This document shows positions 56,283-63,565 of a stretch of 64,000 nt of DNA, one piece after another. This stretch comes from Bacillus sp. AFS073361 (GTDB lineage: Bacteria > Bacillota > Bacilli > Bacillales > Cytobacillaceae), in NCBI RefSeq assembly GCF_002567005.1, contig NZ_NUZU01000016.1:1-64000 (forward strand). Direction: 5' to 3'. The translations under genes were made by a program, and so were the position numbers. Below the pieces are notes generated by a model that saw only the letters and a list, made by a program, of their open reading frames with translations, searched no databases and was not told the origin of the DNA. Within the stretch, counting starts at the first letter, position 1. Each line of letters starts with the position of its first letter.

Positions 56283-57089
56283 TCAGTTCAATTTTTTATT
56301 TATATCTTTCAGCATATTGTTCCAAATCTCATCATCTTCTTTTCTAATTGCTTCCGTTTCTTTTATGATTTCTTCATTATCCTTTTCAATAATTGCAACA
56401 AGTTCCTTATCTTCCTGCCAATGTTCCATAAAATTTTTCACTAAATCCATATTAGAAATATCTTTTAACATCTGTCTATCAGGCGAAAAGTTTCGCATTA
56501 ACTCTCCAATTTCATTAAGATATAAAGCAAATACTTTTCCTTCAATAGAAAAATCACCATTATCCCTCGCAAAATCAGTTCCGTTTGTATTCCCAATAAG
56601 ATTTTTTACTGCTTTGACATGTAAATCTAAGCCTCCGAAATGAGCCAATTCATTATCATCTACACCTTTAATTGTAATAGAAAGGTCGTTTCCTTTACGA
56701 TCCACGTCTGTAATTTCAAATTGGCTATATCCTCCATCGCTATCTTCTTCCTCAATATCATCTTCGTCCTCGTCAATATACATATCATCTAACGCTGCCA
56801 TTCTCTTTAAATTATTGAAAATTAATTCCTTTCCTTCATCTACTAACGCTAGGACAATTGGTTTATCTTTATATTTATCTACTTCTTCGTCGTTCCATTT
56901 AACAACCAATTCAATTTTATCATTCAAATATCCAGTAATGGTCACAATCGTTTTTATATCACATTGGTCACCGGTCCAAGTGACTTCATCTACTTCAATT
57001 TCTTCAAAATTAGACTCAATTCCTCTAGGGGATATTCCGACACCTCCACCATAATCACTTAGTTCTAAAACTACTTCCTTTTCTGCCAT
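56283..57089 (-). CDS. Hypothetical acidic protein, second gene of a two-gene cassette
   Basis: ATG 57089 has AGGAG at suitable spacing; ATG 57095 is too close. The roughly 268-residue product is very acidic, with a poly-acidic run near 105-120 (IDEDEDDIEEEDSDGGYSQF). The N-terminal half is beta-rich and the C-terminal half helical (LMRNFSPDRQMLKDISNMDL). It slightly overlaps the upstream regulator-like gene. I do not recognise it; beside an AIPR/RM cluster it may be a defence component. Confidence 0.55.
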   Translation of the reverse strand: MAEKEVVLELSDYGGGVGISPRGIESNFEEIEVDEVTWTGDQCDIKTIVTITGYLNDKIELVVKWNDEEVDKYKDKPIVLALVDEGKELIFNNLKRMAALDDMYIDEDEDDIEEEDSDGGYSQFEITDVDRKGNDLSITIKGVDDNELAHFGGLDLHVKAVKNLIGNTNGTDFARDNGDFSIEGKVFALYLNEIGELMRNFSPDRQMLKDISNMDLVKNFMEHWQEDKELVAIIEKDNEEIIKETEAIRKEDDEIWNNMLKDINKKLN

Positions 57090-57091
57090 TA

Positions 57092-57493
57092 TCATTTCTC
57101 CTCTTTATCTTTTTCTAAAGAATTTTGATTATAATTAATCTCATCCTCACTACCAGCAGCTACAATCTTAATTTTTTCTCCACTAGAAGTTTCCCGATAA
57201 TATCCACTTTCATCATGAATAAAAGCTCCACCACAGCTCTCTATTAACGCTTTTCCATAATCACTTTCAAAATCAAAAGGTTTTAATCCAAGTGTCTTTT
57301 CAGCTTCGATAATAGCCATCTGGATAAAATCAGCTGCTAAGGTGGCTCTGCTAGTCTCTAACATTTTTGCGATATACTGTAACCGAAAGTTTGTATCATT
57401 ATCAATTGAAACAGAAAACTTAATGGGTTTTGGAATTTTTTGCATGTCTAACTCAGCAATCCGTTCTTTAACATATTTTTCTACAAAACTCAT
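57092..57493 (-). CDS. Possible RHH-type regulator, first gene of the cassette
   Basis: ATG 57493 has TAAGGAGG; an in-frame start at 57517 is before that SD. The 133-residue product has KPIKFSVSIDNDTNFRLQYI followed by AKMLETSRATLAADFIQMAI (about 18-58). That is a strand-helix-helix order typical of RHH/Arc repressors of toxin-antitoxin or defence cassettes. Four direct repeats in the promoter region (57523-57577) are the likely operator. Confidence 0.6.
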   Translation of the reverse strand: MSFVEKYVKERIAELDMQKIPKPIKFSVSIDNDTNFRLQYIAKMLETSRATLAADFIQMAIIEAEKTLGLKPFDFESDYGKALIESCGGAFIHDESGYYRETSSGEKIKIVAAGSEDEINYNQNSLEKDKEEK

Positions 57494-57522
57494 ATAATCC
57501 TCCTTAAATAGAATCATCTAAT

Positions 57523-57577
57523 GATTATTCAAAAGATTATTCAAGATATTATTTAAAAGATTATTTAATGTAATCTT
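57523..57577. promoter_or_regulatory. Iterated operator (four GATTATTYAA repeats)
   Basis: GATTATTCAA at 523 and 535, GATATTATTTAA at 545 and GATTATTTAA at 559 (add 57000) are spaced 10-14 bp, on the same helical face. They lie between the regulator gene and the divergent region. Confidence 0.6.
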
Positions 57578-57713
57578 TTCACAGATATAAAGTATAGTCA
57601 AGAGAGAGAATCATATTTCTGCTTAATCACCTGATAAAAAATCCCAAAAATGTAAATGATATTCCAATGAACCACCCTGAATTGTGGCGTACAATTAAAT
57701 TGAGGTGGTCTGA

Positions 57714-58535
57714 GTGTTTTTTTCACCAATGCTATTACAAAAAACAAATGAACCGTTTAATGATGATTCATATATTACGGAGCTAAAGCTAGATGGAATA
57801 AGACTGATACTTTCGAAGTTTGATAATAAGGTAAAGCTTTATACTCGTCACAACAATGATGTTACAGCTAAGTTTCCGGAATTATTAACAATAGATATTC
57901 CAAATGGTACGGTATTAGATGGGGAAATTATTGTATCTGATTCATCTGGAAAACCGGACTTTGAAACTATGATGTCCAGGTTCCAATCAAAACGAAACAA
58001 CCTAGAAAATTGCACTTTGAGCTATGTGGTTTTTGATGTTATTCAATATAAGGGTAAATCAGTTTCTCGACTCCTATTAATGGATAGGAAACAGCTATTA
58101 GATGAAATTATCACTCAAGATACGAGTTTAGTAGCAAAAGTTAAATATATAGAAGGTAATGGATCTGCCTACTTTGATTTGGTCCGTCAGCAAGGCTTAG
58201 AAGGAATTGTGCTGAAGCGAAAGGACTCACGCTATGAGGTGGGGAAACGTAGTCAGTCATGGTTGAAGGTGATTAATTACCAATATGATGATGTGATGAT
58301 TACAGGACTGAGAAAAGGTGAATTTGGCCTGCTGCTAAGTTTTGTAGATGGCAAACCAGCCGGACTAATGGAATTTATGCCACCTTCTGAACGCAAAATC
58401 CTATACAATAAGAAGAAAGTCGTTACAGAGGATGATAAATTCACCTTTATCGAACCAATAAATTGCCGTGTGAAGTATAGGAACCTGACTAAAGCTGGAT
58501 TTCTCCGGATTCCTTCATTTGTACAGTGGAAATAA
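57714..58535 (+). CDS. ATP-dependent DNA ligase-like protein
   Basis: GTG 57714 has GAGGTGG about 6 bp upstream. The 273-residue product has motif I ELKLDGIRL with Lys25 as the adenylated residue, motif III-like SYVVFDVIQYKGKS, motif IV LEGIVLKRKDSRY, motif V SWLKVINYQYDD and a C-terminal OB fold. It resembles the small ATP-ligase (LigD-type ligase domain, YoqV-like) of Bacillus phages and plasmids. Role: nick sealing. It is followed by a hairpin shared with the converging gene. Confidence 0.88.
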   Translation: MFFSPMLLQKTNEPFNDDSYITELKLDGIRLILSKFDNKVKLYTRHNNDVTAKFPELLTIDIPNGTVLDGEIIVSDSSGKPDFETMMSRFQSKRNNLENCTLSYVVFDVIQYKGKSVSRLLLMDRKQLLDEIITQDTSLVAKVKYIEGNGSAYFDLVRQQGLEGIVLKRKDSRYEVGKRSQSWLKVINYQYDDVMITGLRKGEFGLLLSFVDGKPAGLMEFMPPSERKILYNKKKVVTEDDKFTFIEPINCRVKYRNLTKAGFLRIPSFVQWK

Positions 58536-58538
58536 AAA

Positions 58539-58565
58539 CGGCAGCCTAATTGATTAGACTGCCTT
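58539..58565. terminator. Bidirectional terminator
   Basis: GGCAG/CTGCC outer and CTAAT/ATTAG inner pairing around TG, between the ligase and the converging small gene. Confidence 0.65.
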
Positions 58566-58569
58566 TATA

Positions 58570-58821
58570 TTATTTCGTAACTTTTTCTTTTTCAAGGAAA
58601 TTATATTCTGCAGAAAATGAATCCATTGATGCTGCTTCATCTGCAAATGTGAAGGCTTTCTTATAAGCCTTTATACATTCAGGGCAATAAGTATTGATGG
58701 CACTTGAATCCTTATGCGTAGGGATTGTTACTTCAACCAACTTTCCAACATAATTAACATGATTAAGGCAAGTATCTCCATCTTCCTGTTCCACTATTCT
58801 TATTTTTACTTTGTCTGCCAC
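58570..58821 (-). CDS. Small hypothetical protein with CxxC
   Basis: GTG 58821 has TAGGAGG upstream on the minus strand; the ATG at 58845 lies before the SD. The 83-residue product has a beta-rich N-terminus and a CPEC pair near 47, with an earlier Cys near 19. No known family. Confidence 0.5.
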   Translation of the reverse strand: MADKVKIRIVEQEDGDTCLNHVNYVGKLVEVTIPTHKDSSAINTYCPECIKAYKKAFTFADEAASMDSFSAEYNFLEKEKVTK

Positions 58822-59101
58822 TGCCAATCGCCTCCTAAAAATCATTCATTAATTAATTCGATTTTTTATTTTACTTTTCCTTTATTAGTTATAATGCGTG
58901 AAAAAAAAAGTAGCACTCACTTTAACCAATGGGAAAAGGGGGAGCTACATTTTTATCAATATTAATACTTTGAGCTACCATAAGGTAATTTTCTGACTTT
59001 TTTTTATGTGCGAAGGGTTGGACTCAAACTGAAGTTGCAGGATTGTGAGTAAAGAAAATAGAAAAAGTATTAGTGAGCTTTAAGTAGGAAGGGTGGAAAA
59101 T

Positions 59102-59932
59102 ATGAAAAAAGAAATACCATTTCAAGAAGGTAAAGTGGTTTTTTTTAAAGAATCCAATTTTTGGGATGAATTGTTGCAAAGATGTAATGAAGAGACAACA
59201 GCTATCTATATAGCGACATATAATTTTAATTTTAACCAATACGAAAAAAGTTTCTATCAGAAGTTAGCACATCTTGCGAATTTAGGGGTTAGGATTGACT
59301 TACTGTATGCAAAAATGGTCCATGCTGACGAAGATAAATTGGAAGTCGAGGAAATATTTAAAAACTTTGTGCTATGTGCCAAACTTACAACCAATCACTC
59401 AAAGCTCTTTATTACGGATGATTTTGCGTTTATTGGCTCTGCTAATTTTAGTTTCGGGAGTAATAACAATTATGAGTGTGGTGTTATTTTTGACAATAAA
59501 GAGATCATTTCAGATATAAAGAAGTGTTACTTGAGTATGCTTGAAGAAAGTGAATTTACAAATGTTCCGGAATGTTTTGATCCATTTGAATTTTTACCAG
59601 GACTATTAAGTGTGGTTAAAGAATTAAGCGAAATAGAAAGTATGGATGAATTATATGAAAAAAAAGAAGCAATACCACAATTGCGATATTTGGATGACAT
59701 AGAAAAATATTTAGGGAAAACGGGTTATCCAGTACAAATCCATTTTGATTGGTTTACTTTTTATATGCACCTGTATGAAGAAAAATATGTACCTGATATT
59801 GCTTTTAGGGAATTTAAGAATTATCTTCATGAACTATTTCCATATTTAATTGATGTAATAGGTTTTATTAGCGAACAATATAAAACCATCGGCAGAATTG
59901 AATTGTTGAAGCAGATTAAAGTAATAAAGTAA
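59102..59932 (+). CDS. Phospholipase D/nuclease-superfamily protein
   Basis: ATG 59102 follows AGGAAGGGTGG; a GTG at 59093 lies in the SD. The 276-residue product has a single HxKxxxxD motif (NHSKLFITDDFAFIGSANFS, His99) with the following GSANFSFGSNNNYECGVIF. Only one HKD is present, so it probably dimerises, as bacterial PLD nucleases such as BfiI and Nuc do. The C-terminal half is helical and unrecognised. It lies in the accessory block with defence genes; a nuclease role is inferred. Confidence 0.78.
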   Translation: MKKEIPFQEGKVVFFKESNFWDELLQRCNEETTAIYIATYNFNFNQYEKSFYQKLAHLANLGVRIDLLYAKMVHADEDKLEVEEIFKNFVLCAKLTTNHSKLFITDDFAFIGSANFSFGSNNNYECGVIFDNKEIISDIKKCYLSMLEESEFTNVPECFDPFEFLPGLLSVVKELSEIESMDELYEKKEAIPQLRYLDDIEKYLGKTGYPVQIHFDWFTFYMHLYEEKYVPDIAFREFKNYLHELFPYLIDVIGFISEQYKTIGRIELLKQIKVIK

Positions 59933-59945
59933 ATTGTGGTCTTTT

Positions 59946-60003
59946 TTAATTTCAATATTAATACTAATGCTAATAATGATTTTAATTTTGGAATTAATAA
60001 TAA
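59946..60003 (+). repeat. TTAAYN array 13
   Basis: TTAATT/TTAATA/CTAATG/CTAATA/TTAATT/TTAATA units upstream of the gene at 60021. It shows that the array family also reaches the accessory block. Confidence 0.75.
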
Positions 60004-60020
60004 AAAGAGGGGGCATTGAT

Positions 60021-60365
60021 ATGCTCGATAAAGAAAAAGAGTACAAGAATGCTTTTTATTTTTTAAAAAGATGGTCAAAATCCCCACTTACTCCAAGCTA
60101 TACAAGGGGATATAGTGCAGGTCTAGCCGACAAAGAACCGGCCCAAAAAACATATGATTACATTATGTCCTTAGATAGGGATACTTCTATTTCACATCAG
60201 GAAAAGTTGAATTTATTGTATAAATTTTTAGAAAAAACGGATGCTGAAGAAAGCAAAAAAGCAGCAGTAATGACCACAAGTTTTTATAGAAATATTCAGT
60301 CTCACATAAAAAGGGAAATAAGCAATGTTGAAAAAGGAGTACCTGCTCAAACTAGGAGAAAATAA
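60021..60365 (+). CDS. Hypothetical helical protein
   Basis: ATG 60021 follows AAAGAGGGGG; the longer frame from 59934 is a translation of the repeat array. The 114-residue product is basic and helical (SYTRGYSAGLADKEPAQKTY). Unknown function. A terminator follows. Confidence 0.55.
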   Translation: MLDKEKEYKNAFYFLKRWSKSPLTPSYTRGYSAGLADKEPAQKTYDYIMSLDRDTSISHQEKLNLLYKFLEKTDAEESKKAAVMTTSFYRNIQSHIKREISNVEKGVPAQTRRK

Positions 60366-60382
60366 ACTATTTGCAAATAGAA

Positions 60383-60412
60383 AAAGCGTATCCTGGTATT
60401 AGGATACGCTCA
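60383..60412 (+). terminator. Terminator-like hairpin
   Basis: AGCGTATCC and GGATACGCT are perfect arms around a 7-base loop. The T run is weak. The rest of 60366-60539 shows no gene. Confidence 0.6.
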
Positions 60413-60539
60413 AGGGTTGCTCACCATTTGAAGGAAATAAAACAGCTGTAGCACATAAAAATTACAAGATTATAGATTGTGTATGAAGGGTGGAATCTAA
60501 ATGATTTCATCCATTTTATTATGATATCTATTGGGGCTT

Positions 60540-61382
60540 TTAGGATTTTAAAAACGAGCCTAATCTCCATTGATTCCACATATTCTTTTTTTCTGCTCTT
60601 CCAGGTGCAACACAATAGTCATTTATTACCGTTAAATCTCCCTGATAATCACAAGGAAGTAAGTCCTTATTTTGATTTACATATTGAGCAATAAACCTTC
60701 TTGCTGCAGTAATTCCTGGTAAATCATCTTTTATTAACTCTTTATTGCCATCGAAGACCTTTTCTACTTTGTAAGGCTTATGTGTTTTGCTTCCAGTTAT
60801 GACAAAATAAAGTTCACTACTCTTATTTATACTACTAATAACTTCTTTCGGCATTCCAGATGAACGCCTTTTAGATTCAAATTTATTTTTTAGTTTAATA
60901 AAATTTTGCAATAGGTAAATAAGAATGACATCATCAGTTTCAATTCCTACTAAGCTATCCATTACATTGTCCCAAGTAAGGCGAATAACTTGAACATTTT
61001 CCTTATTTATCAGTCTTTTATGAGCAGATATTTGCCCTTCATCTAACACTCCTCTAATTTTAAATTCAAAGAGTAGATTAAAATTGTTCCCACAAATCCA
61101 TGCATCTGGAATAGAACCAGAATTGTCCTCTAATTCCGAATGCGTAATTCCACTTTTGTAGGGAGCTATGCCAATGATATATTCATATTGTTTTTGTGGC
61201 TGTGGGCAGAATTTTGTTCTTACGTGTATTGATAAGGAAGAAAATTGGAAATTGGTAGCTTGTTGAGATATTAACCCCTTAATAAACTGAGGAAGAATTA
61301 ATTGGTCTTTGTAATCCAAGATACACATTAGGATGTTTGTATAGTGATCCTCCTCTTGACCCTGATACTGAAAGATTTTCAT
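60540..61382 (-). CDS. PD-(D/E)xK nuclease candidate
   Basis: ATG 61382 has GGGGAGGAC upstream; the longer frame lacks an SD. The 280-residue product begins KIFQYQGQEEDHYTNILMCI. It then has SIPDAWICGNNFNLLFEFKI (about 100-120), a PD...ExK arrangement, and GQISAHKRLI shortly after, typical of a restriction-like fold. The C-terminal part is a separate domain. It lies in the accessory block with AIPR and PLD proteins, so a defence nuclease is plausible. No closer family is recognised. Confidence 0.55.
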   Translation of the reverse strand: MKIFQYQGQEEDHYTNILMCILDYKDQLILPQFIKGLISQQATNFQFSSLSIHVRTKFCPQPQKQYEYIIGIAPYKSGITHSELEDNSGSIPDAWICGNNFNLLFEFKIRGVLDEGQISAHKRLINKENVQVIRLTWDNVMDSLVGIETDDVILIYLLQNFIKLKNKFESKRRSSGMPKEVISSINKSSELYFVITGSKTHKPYKVEKVFDGNKELIKDDLPGITAARRFIAQYVNQNKDLLPCDYQGDLTVINDYCVAPGRAEKKNMWNQWRLGSFLKS

Positions 61383-61579
61383 TTTTTGTCCTCCCCGTAA
61401 ATGGCAACTTATATTATTCTTCCATGAGAAAATTCCAATTTCAGGATTTTTTTTGCATAGTGCACCTTGTTGGTACACAATTCTTGGTTTGCTTAAAGAT
61501 CAATTACATGAAATGATGGTACCAAGGTTGGGACTTAACATAAACTTTTGTAAACAAGTAAGCATCTAATATAAATTTA

Positions 61580-61606
61580 AAGGATGAAACCATTTCGGTT
61601 CCATCC
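61580..61606 (-). terminator. Hairpin at the end of the ankyrin gene
   Basis: AAGGATG and CATCCTT arms with inner AACC/GGTT pairing, just past the ankyrin gene stop. The region 61383-61579 has no gene. Confidence 0.5.
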
Positions 61607-62269
61607 TTAATAATCTAAACGGTCCGCACCACCTAAGACCAACTCTACATACATTTCATTATTACCTTTTGTCATTGCCGTGCTTAAGGGACTTACGCCA
61701 GAATTACTTTTTATATTTACATCTGCACCTAGTTTAATAAGCTCCTTGACAGATTCTAGATCATTTTCCATTACATAACAATGAAGTAGTGTCTCACCAG
61801 CAATACCGATCTTAGAATTTATATCCAAACCATTATTTATTGCTAATTCTATAGTTTCATAATCCTTCTTCTTAAATGCATCTTCGAATTCAAAAATATC
61901 AAATTTCTTAGACTGTTTTGCAGCATCATATATCGATTGTCCATATGTTGAGATAAATTTTTGAATATCATTTTCGTTGGTAATTGAATGAGCATCTCGG
62001 TAATTAATTTTTTCAAGTATTAGAATAACACGAAAATCGCGGTTATCTTTTAGATTAAAAATCTGTAAGGGATTATTTGGTCCTGACCGTTTAGAAGAAT
62101 TTTCGCTTGCTAACATGTAAAAACCTTTTTCATCTCTCCAATATTTATATTGTTTCTCGAATTTTTTATTCATTCCACTTTGTTCAAAGAAATCCCAGCA
62201 AACAATTCTCTCACTATCGTAAATGGGGAAGCGTTGGATTTGTCTCAGACGGTATAGATGTTCTTCCAT
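61607..62269 (-). CDS. Ankyrin-repeat protein
   Basis: ATG 62269 has AAGGGAG upstream; the in-frame ATG 62287 precedes that SD. The 220-residue product has a soluble N-terminal region of about 130 residues, then two or three ankyrin repeats (AGETLLHCYVMENDLESVKE; LIKLGADVNIKSNSGVSPLS). Ankyrins mediate protein contacts; immunity-protein roles are common for such small bacterial ones. Function here is unknown. Confidence 0.75.
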   Translation of the reverse strand: MEEHLYRLRQIQRFPIYDSERIVCWDFFEQSGMNKKFEKQYKYWRDEKGFYMLASENSSKRSGPNNPLQIFNLKDNRDFRVILILEKINYRDAHSITNENDIQKFISTYGQSIYDAAKQSKKFDIFEFEDAFKKKDYETIELAINNGLDINSKIGIAGETLLHCYVMENDLESVKELIKLGADVNIKSNSGVSPLSTAMTKGNNEMYVELVLGGADRLDY

Positions 62270-62378
62270 TTGAATCTCCCTTTTCATACAATTTAAACTA
62301 TAGGAAAATTATATCATAATCCATAAAGGGTTTATCGAAGGATTGTAAATACATATCTATTTATATTATAAAAATAAA

Positions 62379-62417
62379 TTACGAAGAGATGTTCATTTTT
62401 TTGAGCATCTCTTTTTT
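62379..62417 (+). terminator. Intrinsic terminator
   Basis: AGAGATG and CATCTCT arms with TTC/GAG near the loop, then T6. Confidence 0.75.
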
Positions 62418-62514
62418 GTTACCTGATAATATTTCGAATCTGACAATATTTACTTTTGTAAGATTCAAAATGCCGTTAAATCAATGTTTTCAGCGATTCT
62501 AAAAAACTATTTAT

Positions 62515-62569
62515 TTTCAATCTGAAAAAACTACCATATAATAGGTTCAACGGAAGATTCAGATTGAAA
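62515..62569. promoter_or_regulatory. 12-bp inverted repeat flanking the recombinase promoter
   Basis: TTTCAATCTGAA (62515-62526) and TTCAGATTGAAA (62558-62569) flank a TATAAT at 62537-62542. The right arm touches the SD (AAAGGGG). Likely operator, or mRNA stem limiting translation. Confidence 0.6.
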
Positions 62570-62580
62570 GGGGCAACATC

Positions 62581-63174
62581 ATGAGCACGGTCCAACCGAT
62601 TAGGGATGTAAAGAAGATTGAAGTAATGAAAAAGATATTATTATCACAGAACATCCGAGATTTTACCATGTTCACATTAGGAATAAATTCAGGTTTGCGA
62701 ATTTCCGATTTATTGAATTTAAAATTTGGGGATGTTTTAAAGGATGGGAAGCTCGTTCACGAAATTAGAATCTTGGAACAAAAGACCAGGAATAAAACAA
62801 ACAGAAAGTATAAAGACTTTCCAATGGGGAAAAAAACTCAAAAAGCATTGAAAGAATACATAGATCAGATTGGAGAATTTGATTTGGAGGATCCTTTATT
62901 TTTCAGCAGAAAAAAGAAGGTAGGGAAAAGGCAACCAATTACCAGACAACATGCTCATGATGTGATTAGTAGTGCTGCTAAAGATGTGGGAATTTTAGAT
63001 GCGATTGGTACGCATACGCTGAGGAAAACTTTCGGTTACCATGCTTACAAAAATGGAACGGACTTGTCGTTGCTCCAGGATATGATGAACCATGAGAGCT
63101 CGCAGACTACGTTGAGATATATCGGAATTACCAAAGAGGAAAAAGATAAAGTTTATATTTCGTTAGATTTGTAG
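62581..63174 (+). CDS. Short tyrosine recombinase (Xer-like)
   Basis: This 197-residue protein is only the catalytic domain plus a stub. Catalytic residues are visible: Arg40 (NSGLRISDLL), His145-x-x-Arg148 (GTHTLRKTFGYH), His171 (MMNHESSQT) and Tyr180 (LRYIGI). Full Xer proteins have about 300 residues with an N-terminal core-binding domain, absent here, as in other short Bacillus phage/plasmid recombinases. Possible role: resolving plasmid multimers at a nearby site. The 53-bp inverted repeat at 63197-63249 is the obvious candidate site. Confidence 0.88.
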   Translation: MSTVQPIRDVKKIEVMKKILLSQNIRDFTMFTLGINSGLRISDLLNLKFGDVLKDGKLVHEIRILEQKTRNKTNRKYKDFPMGKKTQKALKEYIDQIGEFDLEDPLFFSRKKKVGKRQPITRQHAHDVISSAAKDVGILDAIGTHTLRKTFGYHAYKNGTDLSLLQDMMNHESSQTTLRYIGITKEEKDKVYISLDL

Positions 63175-63196
63175 ATTATGTCGCACCATATGATAA

Positions 63197-63249
63197 AGTA
63201 TTGACAATGTTCAACAAAAAATTATCAATATGTTGATGTTGTCAATACT
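63197..63249. repeat. Long inverted repeat downstream of the recombinase
   Basis: AGTATTGACAA (63197-63207) and TTGTCAATACT (63239-63249) pair perfectly. TCAACA (63211-63216) and TGTTGA (63231-63236) extend the stem after a small internal loop. A T5 run follows soon after, so it may also terminate transcription. Candidate recombination site or origin-related repeat. Confidence 0.65.
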
Positions 63250-63286
63250 CTGTTTTTAATTTGTTCGATAATTTCAAAATTATTCA

Positions 63287-63315
63287 TTTACCAATAAGTC
63301 TATATCCTTTATAAT
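63287..63315 (+). promoter_or_regulatory. Likely repA promoter
   Basis: TTTACC (63287-63292), 17-bp spacer, TATAAT (63310-63315). Predicted leader of about 240 nt before the repA start. Confidence 0.6.
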
Positions 63316-63335
63316 AAGGATACAAACTTAAAAAA

Positions 63336-63422
63336 GTAAAAAACCCGATGCGGGAACATCGAGTTTTTGAAAGGTTTGCCGGAGTTGGCGCTCCGTCAAA
63401 ACAAACTGCAATTAAATTAATG
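63336..63422 (-). ncRNA. Candidate counter-transcribed RNA controlling repA
   Basis: On the minus strand, TTGCGT (plus 63454-63459), 18 bp and TATAAT (plus 63430-63435) could start an RNA near 63422. It would end at the hairpin CTCGATG/CATCGGG followed by T6 near 63340, giving about 85 nt complementary to the repA leader. RepA_N plasmids such as pSK41 use such an RNA. Confidence 0.45.
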
Positions 63423-63535
63423 TACTTGTATTATACCCTTTTTGGGTCAATTTACGCAATATGATATTACTGTAAAATTAATATTATATTTTGGTAATTT
63501 GATATGTACATAATTTTATGAGTTTTGACGAGTTG

Positions 63536-63565
63536 CCTTCCGGAAATATTTCGGGAGGTTTTTTT
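63536..63565 (+). terminator. Attenuator overlapping the repA ribosome binding site
   Basis: CCTTCCGGAA (63536-63545) pairs with TTTCGGGAGG (63549-63558) over 10 bp (two G-U), followed by seven T and then ATG 63566. The right arm contains the repA SD GGGAGG. The hairpin can thus terminate transcription and hide the SD at once. Confidence 0.75.

Larger units (their letters stand above)
62270..62580. other. Region before the recombinase
   Basis: Holds a terminator (62379-62417) and a control region with AATCTGA half-sites, an inverted repeat (62515-62569) and TATAAT (62537). No gene. Confidence 0.5.
63175..63565. other. Recombinase-repA intergenic control region
   Basis: Holds the long inverted repeat (63197-63249), a repA promoter (63287-63315), a candidate counter-transcribed RNA (63336-63422, minus) and the attenuator hairpin (63536-63565). 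No protein gene. Confidence 0.6.

Noticed and set aside
59934-60020. N-terminal hydrophobic extension of the 60021 gene
   Set aside because: The hydrophobic run is a translation of the TTAAYN array; the strong SD lies just before ATG 60021.
62581-63174. Tyrosine recombinase as a chromosomal integrase
   Set aside because: It lacks the N-terminal arm- and core-binding domains of phage integrases, and no excisionase or clear att core is adjacent; multimer resolution fits better.
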